Below, in pieces: positions 24,054 through 36,700 of a stretch of DNA of 64,000 nt. This DNA is from Lentzea sp. NBRC 102530. GTDB lineage: Bacteria > Actinomycetota > Actinomycetes > Mycobacteriales > Pseudonocardiaceae. The notes under the pieces are model-generated. The model saw nothing but the letters and a program-made list of their open reading frames with translations. It was not told the origin of the DNA and searched no databases. Within the stretch, counting starts at the first letter, position 1; each line of letters opens with the position of its first letter. The DNA is taken from contig NZ_BSTF01000001.1 of NCBI RefSeq assembly GCF_030269365.1, forward strand, positions 906,330 to 970,329, in the 5' to 3' direction. The translations under genes were made by a program, and so were the position numbers.

Positions 24054-24891
24054 AGCCGCGGCTGCCGGGCCGCACGTCCAGGGCGACGTCGAGCAGCGTG
24101 CGGCCGGGCTTCACCTCGGAGCCGTCCGCGACCTGGGTGACGGCGCTCGGGGCGTCGCCCTCGAACGTCACCTCCAGCACGTACTCCCTGGTCGGCAGCC
24201 GGAACTTGCGCTCGTAGCTCGTCGCGGGCGGGCACGGGTCCTGGTTCACCAGCTCGTGCTCGATCACGACGCTCTCGCCCTTGCGCAGCGGCCGTTCGAA
24301 GAGCAGCTCCGCGACCAGCAGCCCGTCGGCCGGTTCGCTGACCGTTCTGCCGACCGTGCAGTTCTTCAGGGCGTTGATCTGCGGCAACGGCCGGTGGTGG
24401 TCGTCGATGTGCATGATCACGACCCAGCGGTCCGGGCCGTTCATCGACGCCGACAGCACCTGGCGCGAGCGGAAGACCCGTTCGGTGCGGTCCGCCCCGA
24501 TCGTCACGAAGTCCTGCTGGCTCACCCGCAGCAGCTGGTCGTCCCACTGCGTGTCGAGGTCGTGCAGCGCGTGCTCGACGGGCGAGGGGAACGGCCAGAA
24601 CGCGGACATCGGCGCCGGTGCGTGCCGCAACCAGCGGCCCCTGGGGCGCGGCGGCCCGAGCAGTTCGGAGAGGTGACCGGGCGGCACCTGCAGGATGTGT
24701 TCCAAGTGGACGACGGCCTGCAGCGACTTCTGCCGCTCGGGACGGCTGCGGCCCGTCTGCCAGTAGCTCAGCGTGGCCATCGAGACGGACACGCCGTTCT
24801 GGGAGAGGTGTTCGCGCAGGCGCTCCAGACCGAGACCGCGATTCGTGATCGCCGTCCGGAGCGCCTGCGCGAACTCGTCCACGCTGGTCAC
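24037..24891 (-). CDS. XRE-family helix-turn-helix regulator in the giant-gene operon
   Basis: A 284-residue protein. Residues 5-75 hold a Cro/C1-type HTH (LRTAITNRGLGLERLREHLSQNGVSVSMATLSYWQTGRSRPER) followed by a helical linker (LEHILQVPPGHLSELLGPPRP). The C-terminal about 180 residues are a beta-rich domain (DRWVVIMHIDD, GESVVIEHELVNQDP, EYVLEVTFEGDAP) seen with this HTH in actinomycete regulators; no ligand is known. GTG 24891 lies one base after the TAG of the 30.5-kb gene, with only a weak GGACG upstream, so it is probably read by coupling or reinitiation from that message. It could autoregulate the type VII operon; an immunity function has no positive support. Confidence 0.78.
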   Translation of the reverse strand: MTSVDEFAQALRTAITNRGLGLERLREHLSQNGVSVSMATLSYWQTGRSRPERQKSLQAVVHLEHILQVPPGHLSELLGPPRPRGRWLRHAPAPMSAFWPFPSPVEHALHDLDTQWDDQLLRVSQQDFVTIGADRTERVFRSRQVLSASMNGPDRWVVIMHIDDHHRPLPQINALKNCTVGRTVSEPADGLLVAELLFERPLRKGESVVIEHELVNQDPCPPATSYERKFRLPTREYVLEVTFEGDAPSAVTQVADGSEVKPGRTLLDVALDVRPGSRGFSWTW

Positions 24892-24892
24892 G

Positions 24893-27719
24893 CTAATGCA
24901 TCTGCACGTCCTGCTGAAGTCCTCCCTGGTAGGGGCGGTAGGTGACCTGGTTGCCCTCCAGCACCAGCTCGACCTCGACCGTGTCCGGGAAGGGCGGGCC
25001 CAGGGGCGCCAGCAGCACCGGCGCGTGACCTGCCCGGTGGATCCGGACGTTGACGCCCTGCTGCGTCGCGATCAGGTGTCCGAGCAGGTCACGGGCGTTC
25101 TGCCAGCCGTTGTTCTCGTTCGCGTCGCTGTGCATCCGCCAGTTGGCGTTCTCCACCAGCGACCCGTACAGGTGACCCTGGTGCATCGGCCTGCCGACGC
25201 CGTAGTCCGCGACGGCCTTCGTCACCTTCTGGTGCGTGGCCGCGAGCCGCACGACCTCCCTGCGCAGGGTCATCGGGTCGACGCCGCGGGCCTGGCCGAC
25301 GACCGAGTACAGGCCGTTGGGCGTGACGGGCGGCGCCGGCTGGCGGACGAGCACGTCCTCGTTCAGGTACCGCAGCTGCCGTTGCGCGGTGCTGACGTGG
25401 TCGGACGCCACCACCCCGTGCGCCGCGACGAGCTTCTGGTCCTTCTGGATGCCCGCCTGCATCTGATCGAACGGCGCGGGCATCGGTGCCGACACCGCCG
25501 GGTTCATCTTGTTCTTCTGCAACGCGCCGAGCTGGTTCGCCATCGTCTTCGGCGGCTGCCAGGTCGTCTTCGTCTCGCCGTCCGCCGGGGGCAGGAACGG
25601 CTCCACCAGCGCGTGCTCACCGGTGGCGAGCCGGTCGCGTTCGTCGGCGAACTTCGTGCCCTTCTTGGCGGGCCTGCCGTCGAAGAACCGCTCCGACACG
25701 CTCGGCAGCGCGGTGTGCGACTGCGGCAGCTTGCTGTCCTTGATCAACCCGTAGGCGATCCTGGACAGGTCCGTGCCGGTGTCACCCGCGACGAAGTCCG
25801 TCTTGAACGCCTCGCCGCGCACCGGGTGCCGGTTGTTCTGAACGTCCACTTTGGCGCGTTCGGTGGCGGCGGCCATGTCGCTCGCGTCCTGCGGCGTGTG
25901 CAGCTTCGCGAGCTCCGCCGCGTAGAACCGGTTGAGCGACTGGCTGAGCTGGCCGTACTCCGCCCCGCCCGGTCCGAATCGGACGGTCGGGTCGGTGAGC
26001 GGCACCAGGGCGTCGACGAAGAGGTTCGGCTCCGGCGTGTAGGGCAGCAGCGGGTGGATGCCCTGCTGCGTCCTGCGCGCCTGCATGTCCGCGTCGATGG
26101 CGTGCACGAAGTCGTGGTAGAAGTTCTCTTCGCCGAGTTGTTCCCTGAACTCCGCCTTCTGCTGGTCGGTCGTGCTCGGGTCGTTGTCGATGCGGTCGAG
26201 GACGTCGGCGTGGAGCTGCTCGGGCGACACCGCGACCCGGTAGCCGCCGCCGATCAGCAACGGCCTCGTCGGCGCGCCGGCGTCGTCGCCGACCCTGCCG
26301 TCCACGAGCTGGGTGACGTGGTCGAAGACGTGGCCGCCCTGCCTGGTCGTGCGGTCGGCGGGGTCGAAGTCCATGACCGCGACGTACGGGTGCGTCCCGG
26401 TGGCCGCCAGCGCGGTCACCGCGAACGCGTGCGCGTCGCTCTCCAGCGTCGCGTTGCGCGTCTCGCCGAACTTGAAGCCCTTCCGCCCGTGCACGACGCT
26501 CACCAGCGCGATCGGCTCGGTCCGGCCACCGATCACCGGCGCCGCCTGGGCCATCGCCGCGTCGATCTCGGCCTGCGTCCCGGCGTTCACGCCGAGCACG
26601 AACGCCACCCGGCCGTCCACGTCCTGCGCGCCGGCCATGACACCGTCGACGACGGCCGGCAGCTGGTCGAGTTCGCTCGCCCGCACGATCATGCTGACCA
26701 CGAACGACGGCTTCTCGTCGTGGTCGATGCCGTGCTGGGTGCGCTGCAGGTAGTTGTCCGCGGTGAGCTGGACGAGTTCGTGGCCCCGGGCCAGGTTCTC
26801 GTACGCCGCGTTGTGCACGCCGTGCTCGTTGAACGTGCTTTCCCGCATCTCGGCGTCCTGGGTGTCCTCGATGGACAGTTCCTCGAGGTCCTCACGGGTG
26901 CGCTTCACCGGGTCGGCCGCCGGGTCCGTGCCGAGTTCCTCGTTGCCGCGCTTGGGCATGTGCGGCGGGGGCAGCTCGGACCGTTCTTCGGCTTGCCGCT
27001 GCGGCGGGTTGTGCGTCTGCAGCGCCGCCATCCGGTCGGAGACCAGCTGGAGGTGGCGCGGCTTGAGCCGTGCGTCCGCCTCGCCGATGCCGTCGTTCAT
27101 GGGGGAGTTGTCGTCGACGACGTGTCCCTTGCCGTCCTGGTGCTGGAAGATCGGCTTCACCGGGCCGGTCTCGACGTACTCGTCCCGCAGGCCGAGGAAG
27201 TGGCCGACCTCGTGGGCCAGCCTGCGCTGGTCGGTGTGCGAGGGCCAGGTGAGCTGGTCGGCCCGGCCGTCGGGGTCGTTCGTGACGGCGACGGTGGCGT
27301 GCGCGTCGGCGGGGTCGTCGGTGAACTCGACGGTGACGTGGAACTGCTCGCCGCCGGGCAGCCGGTAACCCTGGTTGAACATCTCCTCGACGCCGGCACG
27401 GGTGCGGTCCTGCACGTCCGGCGTGCCGTTGTCCAGGTGCAGCCTGACGGTGAAGTCGCGGACCTGGACGCCGTCGACCTCCAGGGTGCGGAGGTCGTAG
27501 GTGATGGGGCCGCGCCAGGCCTGCATGGCGATGCCGTTCGGGCCGACCTTGGTGGAGTCGAGCACGCCACCGGCTTCGCCGCGGACCCAGCTGGTGGCCG
27601 GGGTGGTTGCGCGGGCGTGGGCGATGGCCTCGGAGGAGACCGGGGTGCGCGGGTCGAACCAGTCGGCGGTGGTGTCGGTGCTGTGCAGCGGGTCCGCCTG
27701 GGTGGCGGGCTGCTCGGCT
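24893..27719 (-). other. Giant protein unit 3: divergent partial copy at the C-terminus
   Basis: About 935 residues carrying a zincin-like motif HEVGHFLGLRDEY (His9399), the DxD domain (MDFD, Asp9680) and the third conserved domain (NGLYSVVGQARG near 10032, ending at the C-terminus). It lacks the beta block and coiled coil. It is the most diverged of the three copies and forms the natural C-terminal effector position of a polymorphic toxin. Confidence 0.7.
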
Positions 27720-30700
27720 TCGACGGTGGCGACCGGCTCGGCCTCGACCGGGCTTTCGACCGCGGGCTCGGCTTCGGCGGTGGTGTCGGCCGCTGGGGCG
27801 GCCTCGACCTCCGGCTCGGCTTCGACGGCGGCTTCAGCAGCGGTCTCGGGTGCGACCGGGGTTTCGGGCTGGGTGTCCACTGCGGACTCCGCCGGGCTCT
27901 CGGACACCGTGGTGCCGCCCGGCACCGGCGCCTCGACGACGTCCCTGAACGCCGCCTCCTGCGCCACGCTCGCGCCGTGGTCGTAGCCCATGCCGTGGGC
28001 GAAGACGTCGGTGGCGAGCTGGTCCGGGTCGGCGGTGTAGGACGGCGTGGTGCCGATGGCGTCCCACATGCGGTGCGCCCAGGCCTCGAAGGCGGACCGG
28101 CTGCGCGGGTCGGCGAGGTCGCCGAACTGCGCCTGCTGGGCCGTGCCGATGACCGGGTGACCGAACTCCTTCTCGAACGCCCTCGCCACCTGGGCGGCGC
28201 CGTGCCGCTGGATCAGCGTGGCGACGTCGGCGGTCCTGGTGTCGAGGACGACCGAGGCGCGCAAGAGGCCTGCGCCCTGGCTGGTGGGCAGGGCTTGCTC
28301 GACCTGCTTGACCAGCGGGGGAGCGTCGGTCATCGCGTCCGCGGTCAGGGACTTCAGGTGGCTCGCCACCACGACGTCCGGGACGCTGGCCGGAGCTTCG
28401 ACGTCTGGAGCGCTGGTGTCCGGGGCGGACGTGGTCGGCTCGCCGCTTGCGGGGGCGTGCGGCGGTTGCGGTGCCTGACGGGTCGACGACGACGCCTCGG
28501 CGGACAGCACAACGACGGTGTCGTGGTCGGTGTCGCTGGGCGAAGCCTCGGTCACGGTGATCACGGGCGGCTGGGGAGGCACATCGGTGCCGCCATCGGT
28601 TCCGCCATCGGTTCCACCGTCGGTCTCGCCGTCAGTCCCGCCATCGGTCTCGCCGTCAGCGCCGCCGCGGGTCCCGCCGGTGCCGCCGTCGGTGCCGCCG
28701 TGAGTCCCACCGCGGGTCCCGCCGCCGGCACCACCGTCGGTCCCGCCGTCGGTCCCGCCGGCCGCCGGAGCCGGAGGCGCGTTGAACGAGGCGATCTGCC
28801 GGTCCACCTCCGCCTTCTTCTTCCACCACTCCTGCTGCAGGTCGTCGGCCGCCCGCCGCGCGTCGTTCAGGCGCGTCTCGGCCGCGGTGACCAGGGCCTC
28901 CTGCGTGGCGCGGTCCTGCGCCAGCCGGGCGGCTGCCTGGTCGTGGGTCGCCTTGGCGGCCAGGCGGTCCGCCTGGGCCTGGGCGATGACCTGCTGCTGG
29001 GCCGCCACGTCGGCGCGGCGGGCGCCTGCCTCGGCGCGGAGGTCGCTGATGGCCGCGTTGGCGGCGTCGAGCCGGCGTTGGGTCTCCCGCATGGAGTTCT
29101 GCGTGGAGTCGAACGTCGCCTCGGCGGTGCGCAGCGCGGTCTCGGCCTCGGCGTGCGACCGGCGGGCGGCGTCCACCTGGGGCTGCAGGCCGGGGTTGGC
29201 GGCCAGCTGGGCCTCCAGGCGCTGCACGGTGGCTGCCTTGGTCTCGACGTCCGTGCGGGCGTCGTCGATCTCGAACTGCGCGGTCATGGCGAGCGCGCCG
29301 AAGCCGCCCACCTTGGGTGCGAGGTCGTTGATCTGCTCCAGGGTCCGCGCCACCTCGAGGCGAGCGGTCTCGGCGCGGGCTTCCAGGGCCGGCAGCTTCG
29401 CCTGCTCGTCGAGATGGGTCTGGATCGCCGCGTTGTAGGCGATCTGGACCGGGGTGAACGACGAGTCGGCGCGCGCGTTGGTCGCCGCCACGTCGTTGAT
29501 CACCTGCTGGGCCTCGTGGCGGCGGGTGTCGACGGTGACCTCGGCGGTGCGCCAGGCGTCGGCCGCGGCCTTCACCTGGGTCTGGGCACCGGACAGCTCA
29601 GGGCTGAACGGGCGGCCCAGCAACGCCTGCGCGTCCGCGACGGGCATGCGGACGGCGGCCGACGAAGGCACCGACAGGTCGACCACGGAGGTCTTGCCAC
29701 CGATGGTCGCGACCACGCGGTACTCGACCCCGAACCGCACCAGACCGGTGGTGGCCTTCGGCTTGAGGTTGTTGACCTTGTTGTCGGTCTGGCCGCCGCC
29801 GACGGCCGACGAGTCCTCGGCCGCGTGTCGCAGTTCGACACCGCTCACAGCGACCGCCACGTTGTCGCCGGGGTCGGTGTTCTGCTTGATGCCCGCGCCA
29901 CCGGTCGCGAGACCGACCGACACGTCACCGGTGTCGGCGACCTTGGAGTCGGTGCTGGTCGCGGTGACCTGCGTCCTCGGGTTCTCCAGCGCCACGCCGT
30001 CGCTGAGCGCGCCCAGCGACGGGTCGACCAGCTTCGCGTAGACCTTGACGTCCGCGTCCTGCCCGAACGTCAGCGCCGCCTCGTGCAGGCCGGGCACCGA
30101 CAGCGGCCCGGACAGCATCGACGGCAGGTGCGGTTGCAGGTTCTCCGGGCTCAGCGTGGACAGCAGGCTGTTCAACGAGCCCGTGCCCTTGCCGGTCAGG
30201 CCCTTGCCCGCACCCGCGCCCTTCAACGCGTCCAGCGCGGCCGTGCGCAGGTCCGCCGCACCGCGGAAGTTCTCCACCGACGCACCGGCGGGCAACGAGG
30301 CACCGCCCGCCTTCCACGCGTCCACCGCGTCCGGAGCGGCGTCCGCCGCGGTACCGGTGGTCTGCGTCTTCGTGTACGGCGCGGGCGCCTCGGTGCCGCC
30401 GACCTTCTGGTTGTCCGCGTGCAGGCGGACGGTCATCGACTGCACCCCGCTGGGCTGCGAGGCGACGACCTTGTCACCCTTCTCCACCACGAGCTCGAAC
30501 TCGATCGGCACGGTGTAGCGCGCCGCCGGTCCGCTGCCCGCGCGGAACGCCGAGAACTGGTCGGTCGTGGACGTGCTGACCGAGCTGCTCGTCGACGAAC
30601 CGACGTTCGCCGCCGCCGCGACACCCGCAGTGCCGGACACGTTCGGGTTCGCGCTGCCCGGCGCCGCGAGGCCCGGTGCCTTGAGCCCGACGCCCCAGCC

Positions 30701-33700
30701 GGTGCCGCGGCCCTGGCCGTCGGTCACCTTGTGCGAGCCCGTGATCGTCGACTCCATCTCGACGCCGTCGTTGACGACGTCGACGAACTCCGGCGTACCG
30801 GCCTTGGCCTTCAGCGTGACCTGGTAGGAGTCCTTGCCGAACGTGCCTGGCTGGTGCACCAGCAGTGGAACGCCGCCGTCCAGTGCGCTGTCGATCATCG
30901 CCTTGACGCTCGCGGGCGAGCTGAAGTCGACCAGGCGCTGCAGGTTGCTCATCGAGTCGTCGAGCACCGAGTCCGGCAGCAGCGAGCCGCCGAAGCGCTT
31001 GGACGTCTTGGCGTTCACCTTCGTCGACAGGTCCGACACCACACCGGACAGGTCCGGCACGCTCTCCACGGTGGACAGACCCAGCGCGCCGGGCTCGCCG
31101 GGAGCCACGGTCGCGGGCGGCGCCATCTTCGGGAACTCGGGCCTGGGCACGTCCGGCTGCACGTCGGGCAGCAGGCCCATCTCCCTGGCGACGTCCTCGG
31201 TCACCCGCACGAACACGGAGTTCGGCAGCGAGACCGTGGCGCCCTCGGCGTGCGGCTTGGAGCCCGCGATGAAGTTGGCCGCCCGGCTCTCGCCGACCAC
31301 GGTGACGTCGGCGTCGAGCTGCACCAGCACCGTGCGGGCGCCGGAGGGCGTCACGCGGTTGCGGTCGTGGCTGCCGCCGACCTCCTTGCCGGAGGACCTG
31401 GAATCCGACCACGGCGTGATCTTGCCGGCCACCGCGACACCACCGGCACCGCTGGCGGGCGTGGGCTCACCGGCGGGCGGGGCGGGGTCGTTCGGCTTGA
31501 TCGGCACGTTGATGCCGCCGGTCACGTCCACCGACCGGCTCGTCGACGACGTCTGACCGGCCTTGTAGCCACCGGTGCTGGCGTTCTCCGTCGCCGTGTC
31601 GTCCGAAATGGACACGATCTTCGGGTTGCTCAGCCCGAACTTCACGCCGATCGCGCCGGTCCGGTCGAGCAGCCTGCGGTCGTACTTGAGGCCTTGCTCC
31701 CCGATGCCGGTCTCGGTCAGCGTGCGCAGGTTCGCCTTGATGTTCTCCGGGGAGAACATCCTGTCGATCTGCGCGCGCGACGCGGTGCCCGGCACGGTCA
31801 GCGCCGAGTCACCGCCCGCCGCGCGGTTCAGGGCGTCGATCGCCTGGTCGCGCAGCGCCGTCGTGTTCGCGACGGCCTCCACGTGCAGGAAGTCCGGTGC
31901 CTTGTCCGGGTTGCGGGTGCTCAGCAGCTCCTTGACGGTCGGGGCCTTGTCCAGCGCCTTCGGCTCCGGCGTCCCCGGCTCGAAGCCCTTGCCGGGATCG
32001 GTGTCCAAAGTGGAGCTGTCGGACACCCACAGGTTGACCTCGCCCTTGATCGGGGCGAGCCCGCCGTCACCGGTCTTCGCGACCGTGGTCTGCACCGGCG
32101 CCTGGAAACCGGGCGCGCCGGGCACGATCCGCCGCACCCAGGCCCGCGGACGGGTGAACGTGGTGATCTCGACCTCGAACTCGACGTCGCCGCGGAACAC
32201 CTGGGCGTTCGGGCTGCCGACGTTGAGCGACGTGCTGTTCACCGTCGGACCGGCGGTGGTCTTGTCGGTCCACGAGTGGTTGTACTTCACGCCCGCCTGC
32301 GGGGTCGGCGTGAGCTTCGCGACCGACGTCTGGCCGGGGATCACGACCTTGCCCTCGACGCCGCCGCTCCAGCCCTTGGTGGTGCTGGAGGAGCTGTCGA
32401 GCTTCGGGCCGGTCGACGACGCGTCGCGCACGTTGCGCAGGTCGGCCTGCCCGAGGTGCTTCGGGTCGCTGACCTTCGCCTTGACCGTGACGTTGACGTA
32501 GGTGTTGGTGGAGCGGCCGCTGTTCTTCAGCTGCACCTGGACACCCGGACCCAGGAGGCTGTCCATGCTGGTCCGCAACGCCGCGGGGGAGAGCTGCGAG
32601 GTCAGCCTGCGCTGGTTCGCGAGCTGCTCCGCGACGTCCGCGAAGTCCTTGCCCTTGCCGCTGCGCGGGTCCGCTCCGGCCTCGTTCCACCTCGGCAGGA
32701 ACTTCTCGAGCCCCGGCACCTTCCGCAGCTCGGCCTCGACCTGCTGCTGGACCTCGGCCGCCACCTCGAACTCGCCGACCTTGGCGTTGCCCGTGGCGAT
32801 CGCGTCACCGAGGTAGGGCGGCGGGAACTTCCTGCCCTTGTTGGAGTCGTCGACGATCGAGGCGCGCGTCCCGTCCGGCGTGGGCAGCCCGGCCTGCGCG
32901 GCCTCGGGCAGACCGACGCGCAGGTACGTCGTCACGGGGATCTTCACGCTGTCCCCGGACGGCGTGCGCACCTCGACCTCGGCCGTCACCTTGTACAGAC
33001 CGGTGTCGCCCTTGAGCTGGATGCCGCTCTTGTGCGCGGTGTTGATGCCCGCGTTGACGTTCTCCGCGGTGCGTGCCGAGTACCCGAGCGTGGCGCCGAC
33101 CTGGCCGCCGACCGCGTTCGGCACGCCGATGTTGCCGCCGAACCCGGCCGTGACGTCGCCGCCCGACTTGGTCGTCGAGGACACACCGCTGCTGTGCGCC
33201 GAGGACTCGTGCAGGCGCAGCTGGCCGGTGCCGAGCGTGCCGACGAGCTCCGCCTTCTGCAGCGTCGCCGTCATCTGCACCGCCGCGCCCTTGCTCGCGT
33301 GCGGGCTGACCAGGTCCGGCGACGTGACGTACGCGCCGCCGAGCATCGCGCCGAGGTTGTTGCGGATCTCGGTGGGGGACAGGAAGTTCTGCAGCGCCTC
33401 CCGGCCGGGCGAGCCGACCTTGACGATCGACGGGTGCAGCTTGCGCGCGACGTCCTCGAACGCCTTCACCTGGTTGTCGACCGTCACGGCCTCGGGCGCG
33501 GGGTGCTCGAGCTTGGTGCCCCACTTCGGATCCGCGGGGTTGTGGCCGTCCTTGGCGGTGCCGGAGCCCGTGATCACCGCGAGGTCGTTCGGGACCTGCA
33601 GCGTCACGTCCGTGCCGGTGTCGACCGTGCCGACGGTCGTGTGGCCGCCCTTGGCGTCGGTCAGCGTGATCTCGTACGCCACCTTCACGACCGCCTGCGT

Positions 33701-36700
33701 CGACCCCTCGCCCGCGCGGATGATCCGCTGGTCGGTGAGCGACGACGACGTGCTCTGCGACTGCGCCGGTGTGGCGAACTGGGCCTTGCCGCCCAGCGAG
33801 CCGTACGGGCCCATCGCGACGCCGGCCGTGGCCGAGCCGCCGATGTCGTTGGCCGTCGCGACGGTGTGCGTGGCCGAGGACGAGGTGCCCGACTGGGCGG
33901 TCGCGTCGACCTTGACGCCCGGAGCGTCGACCGGGGCGGTGTCCGTCTGCGCCTGCATGGTGGCGCGGACGTTCACCTCGTAGGCGTTGTTGCCGATCTT
34001 GACCTGGAAGTTGCGGCCGGAGTCGAGGAACGACTCGAAGTCGCCCCTGATCGCCTGCTGGATGCGGGCGGCGTCGTCGGCCTTCAGGTTCGAGATCGCG
34101 TTCGTGACGTTCTCGGCACCCCGGACGTCCGTCGGCGCGATCGTGCCCAGCGCCCTGTTGTCCTGGAAGAAGCCCGGCAACGCCTGCGTGCCCGGCATGA
34201 CCTGGCCGACCGCGGGCGGCGCGAGCACGGTCATCGGGAGGACGACCGGGTTCGGCTTCGGCGGCGCCGGACGGGTCTCGACGTCCGGCTCGGCGTCCAC
34301 GTCCGCGGTTTCCGGGGCCGTCCACACAGGACCGTCCTGGCGCGGCGGTGCCTGGCGGGTCGGCGCGTCGTCGACGTCCATCGCGTCGGGGTCGTACGGC
34401 CGGAACGTCGACTTGCCGGTGTCGTCGTTCGGCGTGACCTCGAACTCCAGCGCGGGCTCTGCCGAGGTGCCGGTGAACGGCTGCAGCGTCAACGACTCAC
34501 CGGGACGGTGGAAGACCACCGGCCGGCCGAGCTGCGTCGCGAGCACGTGACCGGCGAGGTTCTCCGCCGCACGCACCTTGACGTGGTCGGCCGCCTTCGC
34601 GTCGGCCTCGGCCTGGTCGAACGCCGACTGCTCCATCGGGTCGACGTCGCCGGGCGTGCCCGTGTGGTCGATCCCGGGCGAGGTCGGCTCACCGGGCGCC
34701 GGCGTGAAGCCGGCGGGGATCCTGGTCTCGGGCGCGGGGCCCGGTTCGAGGAACGCGGTGGCCACGTGGCCGTTCGCCAGGCGGTGCTGCTGCCGGTACC
34801 GCGCGATCTTCGTGGTGACCGCGGGGGAAGCGCTCGCCGCCTTGGCGATCGTCTCCCTGCGCAGGTCGGTCGACGTCCGGGGATCGTTGCCGAGTGCGTT
34901 CGCGGCGGCGTCGAACAGGCCGTTCGGGCGCGGTTCGGCCGCGTACTGCAGGACGCCGTGCTCCAGCGTGCCGAACGTCCGGGTGACGTTGCTGTTGTTG
35001 TCGGCCAACGCCATCGCGAGCGCCGCGGCCATCTTGTGCTGCTTGGTGCTGGCGTCGATCGGGGGCAGTGCTTCGAGCGCGGCCTGCTTCTCGGCTTCCC
35101 GGAGCGCCTTGTCCGCCGCCTGCTGTGCCGCCTTCTCCTCCTTCGTGAGCTTCGGCCCCTTCGGCGCGGCCTTCTTCTTGCCCTTGTCCTCCGGCGGCAA
35201 CGGCGGCGTGTACACCGGCGGCACGCCCGAGTCGAGACCCGAGTACCCGATCCCGGCCTTCATCGGGGCCGAGACCGCCCGGTTCAGCGTGTTCTTGTCC
35301 TGCCACCCCAGCTTGCGGGCGTCCCCGTCGGTCGAGTCGTCCGGCTGCCAACCGGGGTCGACCGACGTCTGGTCGTGGCGCCCCGTCTCCGGGTCGTAGT
35401 CGTACTCGTGGTGCTTGACCTGCTGGGGCTCGCGCTCGGCGTGCTCCTTGGACTTGAAGTCGTTGCGGATGTCCTTGGGCCCCGTGCCCTCCTTGGCCGC
35501 CTTGGCGGCCTGGGCGACCTTCTTGGGGTCGACGACGTCCGGGCCCGCACCGAAGAACCGGCTCGGCACGGTGGTCCAGTCGACGTGCGACTGCGGCCAC
35601 GACCTGCGGCCCCGCTCGGCGTACTCGAGCGCGAGGCGGGACAGGTCGGTGCTCACCGCGCCGTCCACGAAGTCGGTGGAGAAGTTCTGACCGCGGAACG
35701 GGTTGCGGTTGTTCGCACCGTCGACGGCCGCACCGGAGGCGATGTTCGCGATCTGGGTCTGGCGGTCGTTGCCCGACTTCCGGTGCACGGCCTGCGCCGC
35801 GTGGATCTCGACGAGCTCGTGGGCCGCGAACTGGTTCATCGACTTGCCGAGGCCGTTGAACTCCGCGTCGTCCTTGCTGAACCTGACCTGCGGGTCGACC
35901 AGCGGGACGACGGCGTCGACGAACAGGTTCGGCTCGGGGGAGTACGGCAGCAACGGGCTCACGTCGGCCTGCCGGACGCGCGCGTCCATGTCGTCGCGCA
36001 TGGCCTGCTCGAAGTCCTCGACGAAGCCGGGCTCGTTCATCTCGGCCCTGGCCGCCTCGAGTTCCTCCTTGCGGGCCTTGATCTCCGCGATCCTGGCCTC
36101 GGCCTTGTCCGGGTCGAACTTGGCGCCCTTGCCCTTGCCCTTCGCGGCGGCGTTCGGGTTGTGGTTGTTGATCTGGTTCTGAAGCTTGCCCGCCTCCGCG
36201 TTGAGCTTCTTCGTCTCCTTGTCGATCCGCGCCTCGACCTGGCCCTTGATGTCCGCGTCACCGACCCGGTAGCCGCCCGAGTACATCAACGGGCGGAGCG
36301 GCGCGATCCCCTCCGGGCTCATCGAGTCGCGGAAGTGGTTGAAGACGTCCTTGCGGTCACCGGTCACGAGACGCGAGCCGGTGTCGAAGTCCTGGATCGA
36401 GAGGTACGGGTGGGTGTCGCGGCCCAGCATCGCGCCGACGGCGAACTTGGTCGCGTTGCTGGTCATCGTGTCGTTGCGCATGTCGCCGTACGGGAACTTC
36501 GCCGAGGCGGCCGCGGACACGGGGTCCAGCCTGACCAGGGCGATGGGCACGTCGAGCCCGGCGATCTCGCGATTGGCGTTCGCGATGGCGACGTCGAGCG
36601 CGCTCTCGTCGCCCTTCTTGCCGTTGACGCCGACCACGAACACGATGTCCTTCTTCAGGTCACCGGCGTTCGCGGTGATCGACTCGACGACCGACCTGAT

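Noticed and set aside
24891..24893. XRE gene as an antitoxin/immunity gene for the giant protein
   Set aside because: It has a DNA-binding HTH and a conserved regulator-type C-terminus; nothing indicates binding to the effector. Position alone is not enough.
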